This document shows, piece after piece, positions 1 to 7,899 of a DNA stretch of 64,000 nt; position 1 is the stretch's first letter; each line of letters begins with the position of its first letter. This DNA is from Saprospiraceae bacterium (lineage in GTDB: Bacteria; Bacteroidota; Bacteroidia; Chitinophagales; Saprospiraceae). Both the position numbers and the translations under genes were made by a program. The stretch spans positions 124,001 through 188,000 of the forward strand of contig JADJNF010000008.1 in NCBI GenBank assembly GCA_016714445.1, read 5' to 3'. The notes beneath the pieces were generated by a model, which was not told the DNA's origin, searched no databases, and saw only the letters and a list, made by a program, of their open reading frames with translations.

Positions 1-458
1 GGAGTCTGCTCTGCTACTTCCTCTATATTCATCCCGCCTTCAGTAGAATATATGATTACATTTCGCTTTTTTTCTCTATCCATGAGTATAGAGACATAAT
101 ATTCTTTACACTTATCATAGTCGGCATAACAGTCTTCAGCGATCAATACTTTTCTGACTAATTTGCCATCACCATCCATCCCACCAGGTGTTTGGGGAGT
201 TTTAAGCATCATTCCGAGTATGTTTCCTGCGTGTTGCTTCAGATCATCCATGTTTTTAGCAAGCTTTACACCACCACCTTTGCCTCTGCCTCCAGCATGG
301 ATTTGTGCTTTTACTACACAAAACTGAGTTCCGGTTTCAGCTTTCAACTGTTCATATCCTGCTACTGCTTCTTCCACAGTGTGAGCCAGCTTTCCTCGTT
401 GTATTGCTACTCCAAAAGAAGACAATAATTCCTTTCCCTGATATTCGTGTAAATTCAT
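1..458 (-). CDS. sucC: Succinyl-CoA synthetase (ADP-forming) beta subunit, N-terminal part, cut by the window edge
   Basis: Reading the minus strand from an ATG at 456-458 gives a protein that starts MNLHEYQGKELL and continues with VVKAQIHAGGRGKGGGVKLA, the ATP-grasp start and glycine-rich loop of SucC. The frame stays open to base 1, so about 152 residues are present and the rest lies outside the window. The enzyme couples succinyl-CoA hydrolysis to ATP or GTP formation in the TCA cycle together with SucD. It is divergent from mdh, another TCA-cycle gene, across a 454-bp spacer. A good Bacteroidota promoter lies just upstream (478-508). Identification is by direct recognition of the conserved N-terminus and is secure. 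Confidence 0.96.
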   Translation of the reverse strand, partial: MNLHEYQGKELLSSFGVAIQRGKLAHTVEEAVAGYEQLKAETGTQFCVVKAQIHAGGRGKGGGVKLAKNMDDLKQHAGNILGMMLKTPQTPGGMDGDGKLVRKVLIAEDCYADYDKCKEYYVSILMDREKKRNVIIYSTEGGMNIEEVAEQT

Positions 459-477
459 GATTAATTTTGGTTTGGGG

Positions 478-508
478 CAAAATTAAAGTTAAATTAAGTA
501 ATTGCAAA
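478..508 (-). promoter_or_regulatory. Promoter of sucC (TTTG-N19-TAATTTTG)
   Basis: On the minus strand a -33 TTTG (505-508) is followed after 19 bases by TAATTTTG (478-485). This fits the Bacteroidota primary sigma-factor consensus TTTG-N19..21-TAnnTTTG. It sits 20 bases upstream of the sucC start codon, implying a very short leader. Confidence 0.65.
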
Positions 509-812
509 TAATAAGACAACAAATCATACCAAAGGCCGGAAATTTATTCTTGTTCGTGGATTAAAATATTCAGCCACTAAGTTACTGACTCAGGTTTTCC
601 CGTCCATAATTTTAAAAATTCAATCTTTTTTGGTTTGTTCTTGTTTAAATTTAATGGCTAAAAGTAAATTTCTAAAATTTTATTCTGAAAGTTCAGGACA
701 AAGTGTTTTTTTTTATCCACAAATTAGGGTCAATAAAAATTGACGAAATACTATATTCTGATTGAATATTGATATTAATCACCGATATTTGTGGAGGAAA
801 TATTTCATAGGA

Positions 813-844
813 TTTAATTATAAACCATGGAAGTTGTAATTTTG
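813..844 (+). promoter_or_regulatory. Probable promoter of mdh
   Basis: TAATTTTG at 837-844 matches the -7 box TAnnTTTG. TTTA at 813-816, 20 bases upstream, is one mismatch from the -33 box TTTG. The mdh start is about 70 bases downstream. Confidence 0.45.
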
Positions 845-912
845 CACCTTCAAAAAAATCCATTTAGGATTCATATTGTTTAATTATTTTTAAATTAATA
901 AAAAATATAATA

Positions 913-1839
913 ATGAGTAAAGTTACCGTAATAGGAGCTGGAAATGTCGGGGCTACTGTGGCCAATGTGCTGGCACATAAAGACATCGTTAAGGAAATAG
1001 TATTGGTGGATATCGTAGGAGATCTCGCAAAAGGAAAAGCATTGGATACCTGGCAGCAGGCTCCCATTGACAACTACAGTACATCTTTATTTGGCACAAG
1101 TGATTACAAAGATACTGCCGGCTCTGATATAGTAGTGATTACTGCGGGTATTCCCCGTAAACCAGGTATGAGCAGAGATGATCTTATTTCAACCAATGCC
1201 AATATAGTAACTTCAGTGGTTAAATCTGTATTGGAGTATTCAAAAAATCCGATCATTATAGTAGTATCCAATCCATTGGATGTCATGACATATGCCGCCT
1301 TTAAAGCTTCGGGTTTGGACAGAACCAGAGTATTTGGCATGGCAGGCGTACTTGATACTGCAAGATATCGTGCTTTTCTGGCGACAGAACTGAATGTTTC
1401 GCCTAAAGATATACAGGCATTATTGCTAGGAGGACATGGAGATACTATGGTTCCACTTCCGAGATATACTACCGTAAGTGGAATACCAGTGACAGAATTG
1501 GTGAATGAAGATGTACTTACCGCTATTGTGGACAGAACAAAATCAGGTGGTGGTGAATTGGTGAAACTTATGGGAACTTCAGCATGGTATGCACCCGGAG
1601 CTGCAGCAGCTCAAATGGTGGAAGCCATAGTGAAAAATGAAAACAGAATATTTCCGGTTTGTGCTCATCTCACAGGAGAGTATGGCTTAAATGACATATT
1701 TGTAGGTGTTCCCGTAAAATTGGGCAAAAACGGTATCGAAAATATCATCGAGCTTCAACTTAATGGCGACGAAATGAAATTGCTTCACGATTCAGCCACA
1801 GCTGTAAAAGAAGTTATGGACGTATTTGATAAAATGTAG
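913..1839 (+). CDS. mdh: Malate dehydrogenase, LDH-like type
   Basis: 308 residues, the normal length for the LDH-like malate dehydrogenases common in Bacteroidota. The NAD-binding loop GAGNVG is at residues 8-13, with Asp33 at the end of the second strand favouring NAD over NADP. The catalytic set is visible: Arg82 and Arg88 (IPRKPGMSR; Arg82 marks malate rather than lactate specificity), Asp148 and Arg151 (DTARYR), and the proton-relay His175 in GGHGDT. It interconverts malate and oxaloacetate in the cytoplasmic TCA cycle. Its position opposite sucC fits central carbon metabolism. The ATG at 913 directly precedes the Rossmann strand, so the start is secure. Confidence 0.97.
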   Translation: MSKVTVIGAGNVGATVANVLAHKDIVKEIVLVDIVGDLAKGKALDTWQQAPIDNYSTSLFGTSDYKDTAGSDIVVITAGIPRKPGMSRDDLISTNANIVTSVVKSVLEYSKNPIIIVVSNPLDVMTYAAFKASGLDRTRVFGMAGVLDTARYRAFLATELNVSPKDIQALLLGGHGDTMVPLPRYTTVSGIPVTELVNEDVLTAIVDRTKSGGGELVKLMGTSAWYAPGAAAAQMVEAIVKNENRIFPVCAHLTGEYGLNDIFVGVPVKLGKNGIENIIELQLNGDEMKLLHDSATAVKEVMDVFDKM

Positions 1840-1896
1840 GCAGTTTTAAACTTTTAGACAGGACTTTGGTTTAGTTTGTCTTAAACAGATGGTAGT

Positions 1897-2427
1897 ATGG
1901 TGATTAACAGGCAAAATCTGTCATTAATTAAGACAAATAGAGGAAATAGTATTTCAGATCTCTCAGATCAAAGTCCTGTTTTATTGGTTTTTCTAAGACA
2001 TTTTGGATGTGTTTTTTGCAAGGAATCACTCCATGATATCTCTAAAAAGAAGGAAAAATTTATATCAGAAGGTATTAAAATTGTTTTGGTACACATGTCT
2101 GATATTAAAACCGCTGAATCCTACTTCAAAAAATATGGTATTGATAATGTTGAGCATGTTTCTGACCCTGAATGTAAATATTATGCTGTTTTTGGGTTGG
2201 TGAAAGGTTCTTTTAGCCAGCTTTTTGGGTTAAAGACCTGGTTGAGAGGTTTTGAAATAGCTGCTACAAAACAGGTTCTCCCCGGTACCACAAGAATCGG
2301 TGATGGTTTCCAGATGCCTGGCATATTTTTGTTAAAAGATAGTAATGTGATAGAAAGCTTCATCCATAATTCTGTGGCGGATAAACCTGATTATGAATCA
2401 TTTATTGATGTTTGTCACCTTGATTAG
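1897..2427 (+). CDS. Peroxiredoxin-like (PRXL2/AhpC-TSA-2 type) thioredoxin-fold protein
   Basis: 176 residues with a thioredoxin-like fold. After a strand ending VFLRHFGC comes a CxxC pair (Cys38-Val-Phe-Cys41), then the PRXL2-type pattern of an LVHMSD strand, a YFKKYGI helix and a DPECKYY segment. The family (PF13911, with SelL/FAM213 relatives) contains thiol redox proteins; the exact substrate is unknown. No signal peptide is seen, so it probably acts in the cytoplasm. It lies 57 bp after mdh on the same strand and may be co-transcribed. The family call is good; the reaction is inferred. Confidence 0.75.
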   Translation: MVINRQNLSLIKTNRGNSISDLSDQSPVLLVFLRHFGCVFCKESLHDISKKKEKFISEGIKIVLVHMSDIKTAESYFKKYGIDNVEHVSDPECKYYAVFGLVKGSFSQLFGLKTWLRGFEIAATKQVLPGTTRIGDGFQMPGIFLLKDSNVIESFIHNSVADKPDYESFIDVCHLD

Positions 2428-2498
2428 GAATTTTTAACATGTTGTTTGTAATACATTCTTATCTCTGAACGTTATCCAGAAATAAATTCGTTATTCAA

Positions 2499-3392
2499 AT
2501 GAAGTTAATCATTTTTTTTAAAATCCTGATCTTTTTTGTATCCATCGGTAGTACTACTGCACAGATTGATTTTGTAAATACTGAATCTGAACTTGCCTTC
2601 CATTGTGATGTGATGGCCAATGCAGCAGAAAATCGGCATCGTATAGTTGCCATGGAAAAATTCAATAAACATTTTTATCAGGCTTTAGCCGAAAAAGGAT
2701 CATTTCTTTATCCTTTTGATTCACTTAAATGGATATCCAAAAAGATTACAGAAGATAAATCATTTCGTATTTTCACCTGGGAAGTTAAGGTTGCCGAAGG
2801 AGAAGTTCAATATTTCGGGGTACTTCAGACCGCAAATGATAAAATATTTATTTTCAAGGACCAATTTAAAAATGCGGAAGGGTTGGCTGAAGAAGAGTTT
2901 AGCCATGAAAACTGGTTGGGAGCGGTATATTATAACCTGATGGAAATAAAACCAGCAAAGGGAGAAAAATACTATTTGCTATTTGGAGTAAATCGGTGGA
3001 ACAGATACGAAAATGTAAAACTGGTAGATGTTCTTTTTTTTACCAAGGAAGGTATCCCCTATTTTGGAAAACCAGTATTTAAAAGGACTGAAAAGGATAA
3101 GTCTGTAGTGGTGTCAAACCGACTGGTATTTAAATATGCTGCAGATGGCATTATGACAGTAAACTATAATCCCGGTATGGAGATGATCGTTTTTGATAAT
3201 TTGATAGTAAAGATGAGTCGTATTCCCGGGCAAGGTGAAACGCTTGTACCGGATGGAAGTTATGTGGGATATGTATGGGAAAATGACATTTGGAATCGAA
3301 TAGATAAAATAGCCACTGAAGTGATGGATGAAGCACCCAGACCACAACCTATTCTTGATAAACGTAAGGGTAAAAAAATATTTGGTAACTGA
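2499..3392 (+). CDS. Exported protein of unknown function
   Basis: 297 residues with a clear signal peptide (hydrophobic segment about 4-19, cleavage after TTAQ). The mature part has no motif I recognise. Alternating strands such as FRIFTWEVKV and YYLLFGVNRW suggest a beta-rich periplasmic or surface protein. The next gene begins 18 bases after the stop, so the two probably form a transcription unit. A basic C-terminal tail (DKRKGKKIFGN) ends the protein. Confidence 0.75.
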   Translation: MKLIIFFKILIFFVSIGSTTAQIDFVNTESELAFHCDVMANAAENRHRIVAMEKFNKHFYQALAEKGSFLYPFDSLKWISKKITEDKSFRIFTWEVKVAEGEVQYFGVLQTANDKIFIFKDQFKNAEGLAEEEFSHENWLGAVYYNLMEIKPAKGEKYYLLFGVNRWNRYENVKLVDVLFFTKEGIPYFGKPVFKRTEKDKSVVVSNRLVFKYAADGIMTVNYNPGMEMIVFDNLIVKMSRIPGQGETLVPDGSYVGYVWENDIWNRIDKIATEVMDEAPRPQPILDKRKGKKIFGN

Positions 3393-3409
3393 CAAAATTT
3401 AAAAACACG

Positions 3410-4149
3410 ATGAAACATTTTCCGATATTCTTGATTTTTTGTTTGAACATTTCTCTGGCATCAGCCCAAAAGGCCAATACTGAAAACAGATTTGAAGGCT
3501 ATATTATATATGCTGACGGGTCCAGAAAAGATGGCATTATAGAAGTGGAAGATTCAACTTTCCCATGGGCGTTTCAGGAAAATATAAAGTTTTTTGATAA
3601 ATCACTGCTTACTGCCGGAAAGATAAAAGAGATCAAAAAACAAATTGTATTCCTGGCGAAATCATAGAATATGGGTTTTCAGAAAGAAAATTTGTACATG
3701 TATCCTATTATGTAAAAGGTCCGGATGAAGACAATGTTCTTAAATCATCTTTTGGCAAATTTAAAGGGGAAAAAAATACAGATTATTTTGCTGAAATCTA
3801 TAACCCAGGAAAAGTTTCCTTATTAAAGTTTTATATACCACCTGTCCTTACAGATGAAGATTATGACGATGCAGACTTGATGAAAAAACACATAGAGCAA
3901 TCCAAAACATCCTTTGATATCCTGATCACCAAACCAGATGAAAAACCCAAATCTATAGACGATATTAGCATTAAAGGTTTTTTTAAGGATTGCCCTTATA
4001 TTGTGGACAAATACAGCAACGGAAAATATAAGATAAAACCTGGTAAAAGCCTGAAAGCTATGTTTAAATCTGAAAAATTGCCGGGTGTAAAACTGGAAGA
4101 AGCGGCCACTGATATTTTGTCAGATTATGAAGCACATTGCGTCAAATAG
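3410..4149 (+). pseudogene. Exported protein of unknown function, interrupted by a one-base frameshift
   Basis: Two ORF pieces on the same strand fit as one gene. The first (3410-3667) has a signal peptide (MKHFPIFLIFCLNISLASAQ) and runs into a stop. The other frame is open from just before that stop to 4149. The shift maps to the A6 run at 3635-3640: one extra A would give the uninterrupted sequence IKKTNCIPGEIIEYGF. The span of 740 bases is two more than a multiple of three, as a one-base loss predicts. The restored product would be about 246 residues. No domain is recognised. It may be a real pseudogene or a homopolymer error in the assembly. Confidence 0.7.
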
Positions 4150-4164
4150 TTATTTAGGTATCAT

Positions 4165-4204
4165 AAAAAAATCTGGCAGGTTATGATTCCTGTCAGATTT
4201 TTTT
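4165..4204. terminator. Bidirectional rho-independent terminator
   Basis: Arms 4165-4180 and 4189-4204 pair over 16 bases with a single G-U wobble around an 8-base loop. The stem begins with an A-run and ends with a T-run, so it can stop transcripts from both directions. It lies between the convergent gene ending at 4149 and the PDZ gene ending at 4224. Confidence 0.9.
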
Positions 4205-4223
4205 GTTGAAAAGAGTATTTTTC

Positions 4224-5153
4224 TTATTGTCTGCTTTTGAGTACTGCGCTGGTTGATTTTTCCTTTCCTTCTCTGATATATTTTACTTTTACTTTATCAT
4301 TAGGATTGTAGGGCTTAAGAGCTTCAAGCAAGCCGTTTGATGTAAAAATATAGGTGTCGCTAATCTTTAGGATGATATCACCACGACGCAAGCCTGCAGA
4401 AGCAGCGGCTGATCCATCTACCATGTCATTGATGACTACCCCATGGTCAGTATCATCTATCATCACTCCTAGCGTTGCTTTATTGGTATTAGGTTTTTCA
4501 GATTTGAAATCAAAGTTTCTGGTTCTTTCAGGAAAATAAGATTTGTCATCTTTGTCGATCCACATCATACGATTCTTTTTCCTGTCTCTATCACCGCCTC
4601 TGATAACCATTTTTTCTCTGTCATCACTATATTCTATTATATCTGCATCTATAGTAATATCCATATTTTCACTATCAAAATTTCGGTTAATATTGATATT
4701 GCCAAGCTCTTTTTCCAATTCGGCAGGCATTTCACCTTCACCGTCCCATTCGATTACTTTTTCACCATCACCTTCCCTTTTGATAATTTTGTATTTTTCA
4801 ACATTTTTACCATTTTTCATTTCAGAAGTGATTTCTACACTTTTATCCCCTTTATGGTCTGAAGTTTTTGTTTTTGAAGTTGAAGATTTTGTGATTTTCA
4901 CCACATTCTGACCATCTTTACCTTTTTCTACATTTATCATTTCGATTTCATCCGGTGAGATCGAATTTAGAAGTTCTTCAGCTTCTTTTCCTTCCGCTTC
5001 TGTGCGGGTTTCACTGATCTTGCCGTTATCATTTATTTTTTTTATAATGACCACTTTTTTCAGATCTTTATTTTCTTTTTCCTGAGCGTAAGTATTACTA
5101 ATAAGAGTCATTAAGACAAAAAGGGTAAAAACTTTTTTTAAATTGATTAACAT
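4224..5153 (-). CDS. Exported PDZ-domain protein
   Basis: 309 residues. A signal peptide ends at TYAQ (about residue 23). A long acidic and lysine-rich middle region (about 30-220) is of low complexity. A C-terminal PDZ domain (about 226-306) has the carboxylate-binding loop LGVMI (228-232) and the typical GLRRGDIILKI turn (254-264). There is no protease domain, so it is a periplasmic binding or adaptor protein. It lies 167 bp downstream of the M56 peptidase on the same strand. PDZ domains present C-terminal tails to proteases, which makes a functional link to that peptidase plausible but unproven. Confidence 0.85.
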   Translation of the reverse strand: MLINLKKVFTLFVLMTLISNTYAQEKENKDLKKVVIIKKINDNGKISETRTEAEGKEAEELLNSISPDEIEMINVEKGKDGQNVVKITKSSTSKTKTSDHKGDKSVEITSEMKNGKNVEKYKIIKREGDGEKVIEWDGEGEMPAELEKELGNININRNFDSENMDITIDADIIEYSDDREKMVIRGGDRDRKKNRMMWIDKDDKSYFPERTRNFDFKSEKPNTNKATLGVMIDDTDHGVVINDMVDGSAAASAGLRRGDIILKISDTYIFTSNGLLEALKPYNPNDKVKVKYIREGKEKSTSAVLKSRQ

Positions 5154-5320
5154 GCTTTAAATATTTAATTTAGAATGAAAAATGATTTTTAATGATGTGT
5201 TTATGTATCAAACTTGATCCAAAGCAAGTCAATTAATCAGCTATTAAATGTAACCAACTTCTACTTTTGCTTACTTATTTATAAAACATCCCATTTGTTT
5301 TTGGACCAAAAAACTACCTT

Positions 5321-7297
5321 TTAATATACTCTATACTTTCTTTTTGACTCCTTCCCGGTAAAATTAAACTCAAGTTTGGAATTTTTTTGTAATGTAGTAC
5401 CTGATTGTTCTTCAAATATTCTTTTATATTTCTGATAAATATTTCCAGGCTGTTTTTCCCCGTTTATTTTCAGGTGTTTTCCTGTCAATTCCACCTTATT
5501 TTCCTGGCCGGGAATTAGAAGACCATCCCTGTTTAAGGCATTTCCTAATGCTTCACTGAAGTTTTTAGAATCGTGTTTTTCCAAGCCATATATTCCTTCA
5601 TGACCATCTTCTACCCCATCAGGAAATCTTTTTTCAAAATGAAATTCACCAGGCCCATCTCCTTCAAAATCAAAAAATTTAATATTTGGATGAATCTGCA
5701 TGTCTTTTATATCCGGAAAAGCAAAACCATCAAATTTGAAATCCAAACTATCTAAACCGTCGAAATTAAATTTCATTTTACCCAACTGTTCCTGCAATTT
5801 CTGCATTTGTTCATTCAGTTTGCCTTGTTGAAAATCAAAATTTTCCAATCCTTCCAACCCTTTCAATGCATCCAATCCCTTCAAAGCATCAAGATTTCCA
5901 AATCCTTTGAAATTGAACCCTTTCATGATTGAATCCATCATTTCATTTTCATGACCGAAGTCGAATTCAAAAGGCTTCATTTCATCATCCCCAAAATAGA
6001 ACATTTTTGCGTTTCCTTTGCTCAAATTCCCTGGTTTTACCTCTTGGATTATATCATCATATTTTTCAAAATCCTTTTGGTCAATTTTTTTTCCATCAAT
6101 TTCCAGATCAGTGACTTTTCCGTCTTCCAAAGAAATTTTTATATCCTGATCATTCGTTTTTTTCTGTATACGTATGGATTCCTTTTTGTAGGGGATGGTA
6201 TCTGCTGCAACAGTAATATGCTGTTCCTCCACTTCATTTACTGAGGAAGTAGCAGAACCCGTAAGATCCTTTGTAAACAACATTACAAGTCCGATAAGAA
6301 CTACGGATGTAATGATCTTTTCTTTGAGATAATTTCGTGTTTGTGCCATGTTTAATATTCTTTTTATACGGTTTGAAAAAAAACTTTCCTTTTTACTGAA
6401 ATTCATTGCGAGTTCCGGTGCAGTACCGTTGATGTAAATATCCTGTACTTTCACCAGTGTTTTTGCATAATATAAATGGTCACCCATAAAGCCAATAGCC
6501 AACTCATCGCAAGAACTTTCCCGTTCCAGACGTATATTGGATGATATCCACCATATAGCAGGATGGTAGTAAAAGACAACTTCGATGAGTGTTTGGATAA
6601 TATTGATGTAAATATCTTTGCGAACAAAGTGCGCCAGTTCATGTGCAAGAATGGCTTCAGTTTCTTTTACGTTCAATTGATTTACAATCCCTACAGGAAA
6701 TAAGATAATCGGCTTAAAAAAACCCAGTATCATAGGCGATTTTACATGTATGCTCTCTCCGATGGCTATATTTTCTTTGATATGATAATGTCCACACAAC
6801 TTTCTGAAAGACCTGTAAGTATCCTGGCAATATAAAGGAATAGAAGTTCTCGATAAAAACTCGACATAAACCAGTGAAAAAATAAATTTTAATCCAAAAA
6901 GAACTACCCCGGATATCCATGCTATAAAAATAGGAATTCGATAGGTATCAATCCAGGAATAAACAAAAGTCAGAAAATCTGTTTCTACAGGCTTTGATGC
7001 TACATAAAGCATGGAGATATTAAAAATATCATTCGTTTGAATGCCTGTGAAGTTGATTTGATAATATAAAAATGTAGTGGCTGCGGTCAAAAGTGCTGTC
7101 ATCAAACTTCCGAGTGCAATAAGGTATCTGATATTGGCTCGATGGTTTTGGTACAATTTTAAAAAAACTGACATGATTACACCAATCAATGTAAATTGCC
7201 ATAATGAGTGAATAATGGTCCAAACCAAAGCATTTATGGTGTGCTCTTCCAATGGGATTGATGTTAACATATCAGGATTTATTTTCCAGTTTGGCAA
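5321..7297 (-). CDS. BlaR1-like M56 family membrane metallopeptidase with a non-penicillin-binding C-terminal domain
   Basis: 658 residues. Transmembrane segments are at about 22-47, 58-80 and 120-146. The M56 zinc site HELAH is at 219-223, followed by the downstream acidic motif ERESSCDE (about 258-265), and a fourth membrane segment is at about 328-343. In BlaR1/MecR1 this peptidase cleaves the partner repressor after sensing beta-lactam. Here the expected penicillin-binding sensor is replaced by about 300 residues of Phe/Asp/Gly-rich sequence with short LDALKG repeats (near 5850-5900), so the signal is probably something else. The start overlaps the 3' end of the blaI-type gene by 26 bases, showing tight coupling. 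The operators at 7686-7731 should control it. Confidence 0.88.
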   Translation of the reverse strand: MPNWKINPDMLTSIPLEEHTINALVWTIIHSLWQFTLIGVIMSVFLKLYQNHRANIRYLIALGSLMTALLTAATTFLYYQINFTGIQTNDIFNISMLYVASKPVETDFLTFVYSWIDTYRIPIFIAWISGVVLFGLKFIFSLVYVEFLSRTSIPLYCQDTYRSFRKLCGHYHIKENIAIGESIHVKSPMILGFFKPIILFPVGIVNQLNVKETEAILAHELAHFVRKDIYINIIQTLIEVVFYYHPAIWWISSNIRLERESSCDELAIGFMGDHLYYAKTLVKVQDIYINGTAPELAMNFSKKESFFSNRIKRILNMAQTRNYLKEKIITSVVLIGLVMLFTKDLTGSATSSVNEVEEQHITVAADTIPYKKESIRIQKKTNDQDIKISLEDGKVTDLEIDGKKIDQKDFEKYDDIIQEVKPGNLSKGNAKMFYFGDDEMKPFEFDFGHENEMMDSIMKGFNFKGFGNLDALKGLDALKGLEGLENFDFQQGKLNEQMQKLQEQLGKMKFNFDGLDSLDFKFDGFAFPDIKDMQIHPNIKFFDFEGDGPGEFHFEKRFPDGVEDGHEGIYGLEKHDSKNFSEALGNALNRDGLLIPGQENKVELTGKHLKINGEKQPGNIYQKYKRIFEEQSGTTLQKNSKLEFNFTGKESKRKYRVY

Positions 7298-7649
7298 TTA
7301 GAGATTTTAATTCTGAAAGTTCTTCGACCGATGAAGAAGTATTGCCCAGCGCTTGCATGACCAAATTCATGGCAGAACCCTGAAATGCAACATTGACAAA
7401 GTCACTGATGAGATTATTTTTGGTTTCATTTTCTCTGACCACTGCTTTATATATGTGGGTTCTGGCGGCAGTATCTCTTTTCACCAACCCTTTTTCATTC
7501 ATAATCTGCATCAGTTTAAGTGTAGTGGTATATCCTACATCCCGACGCGTATTGAGCAAATCATTGATATCCCTAACAGACGACGCTCCTTTTTCCCATA
7601 GTATGTGGAGAATCTCCAGCTCAGAATCAGTAGGTTTAAATTTTGTCAT
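7272..7649 (-). CDS. BlaI/MecI/CopY-family winged-helix repressor
   Basis: 125 residues, the family's usual size. The N-terminal winged helix (about 4-72) shows the BlaI pattern LEILHILWEKG, TTTLKLMQIM and KGLVKRD. The C-terminal part (about 75-120) is the dimerisation region where BlaR-type proteases usually cut. It overlaps the M56 peptidase gene by 26 bases, the classical repressor-sensor arrangement. It most likely represses its own operon by binding the two palindromes upstream. The target function is unlikely to be beta-lactamase, since none is nearby. Confidence 0.93.
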   Translation of the reverse strand: MTKFKPTDSELEILHILWEKGASSVRDINDLLNTRRDVGYTTTLKLMQIMNEKGLVKRDTAARTHIYKAVVRENETKNNLISDFVNVAFQGSAMNLVMQALGNTSSSVEELSELKSLIAKLENKS

Positions 7650-7677
7650 AAGGATGTATCTTTATTTAAATACCCGA

Positions 7678-7710
7678 CAAAGATATACGAAGCACTTCGT
7701 ATTGTCAATA
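7678..7710 (-). promoter_or_regulatory. Promoter of the blaI-M56 operon
   Basis: On the minus strand, TATTG (7706-7710) and TATCTTTG (7678-7685) are separated by 20 bases and match the Bacteroidota -33 and -7 boxes. The first operator (7686-7701) lies exactly in the spacer. The start codon is about 29 bases downstream. Confidence 0.75.
7686..7701. promoter_or_regulatory. Operator 1 (palindrome TACGAAG-N2-CTTCGTA)
   Basis: Sixteen-base inverted repeat TACGAAGCACTTCGTA with perfect 7-base arms, filling the -33/-7 spacer of the blaI promoter. It is the same length as the second site 30 bases away and shares its TACGAA...TTCGTA core. It is the expected binding site of the BlaI-type repressor. 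Confidence 0.85.
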
Positions 7711-7715
7711 CTATG

Positions 7716-7731
7716 TACGAAATTATTCGTA
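7716..7731. promoter_or_regulatory. Operator 2 (palindrome TACGAA-N4-TTCGTA)
   Basis: Sixteen-base inverted repeat TACGAAATTATTCGTA just upstream of the -33 box. Its start is exactly 30 bases from that of operator 1, close to three helical turns, so two repressor dimers could bind on one DNA face. Confidence 0.82.
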
Positions 7732-7899
7732 GTTTTAAGAAAATTTTAACGAATTAGATTACCGCTTGCCTATTTATCCGTATTTCGGTTACTTATTTGT
7801 ACACATTTACATTGGTTTTAACCTTGTGTAATTGTTATCATTTTAATTTGTATACACCCATCCTTTTAATGACAACCTTATTTTTTATACTTTTGCAGG

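Larger units (their letters stand above)
459..912. other. Intergenic region between divergent sucC and mdh
   Basis: AT-rich spacer of 454 bp without a convincing ORF. It holds the sucC promoter (minus strand) and the probable mdh promoter (plus strand). The middle (about 520-800) shows no clear hairpin, repeat or RNA gene. Confidence 0.7.

Noticed and set aside
192..428. 78-residue plus-strand ORF near the left edge
   Set aside because: It is antisense to the clear sucC reading frame and has no recognisable protein features.
4543..4911. 122-residue hydrophobic plus-strand ORF
   Set aside because: Antisense of the acidic region of the PDZ protein; hydrophobicity results from complementing GAA/AAA codons.
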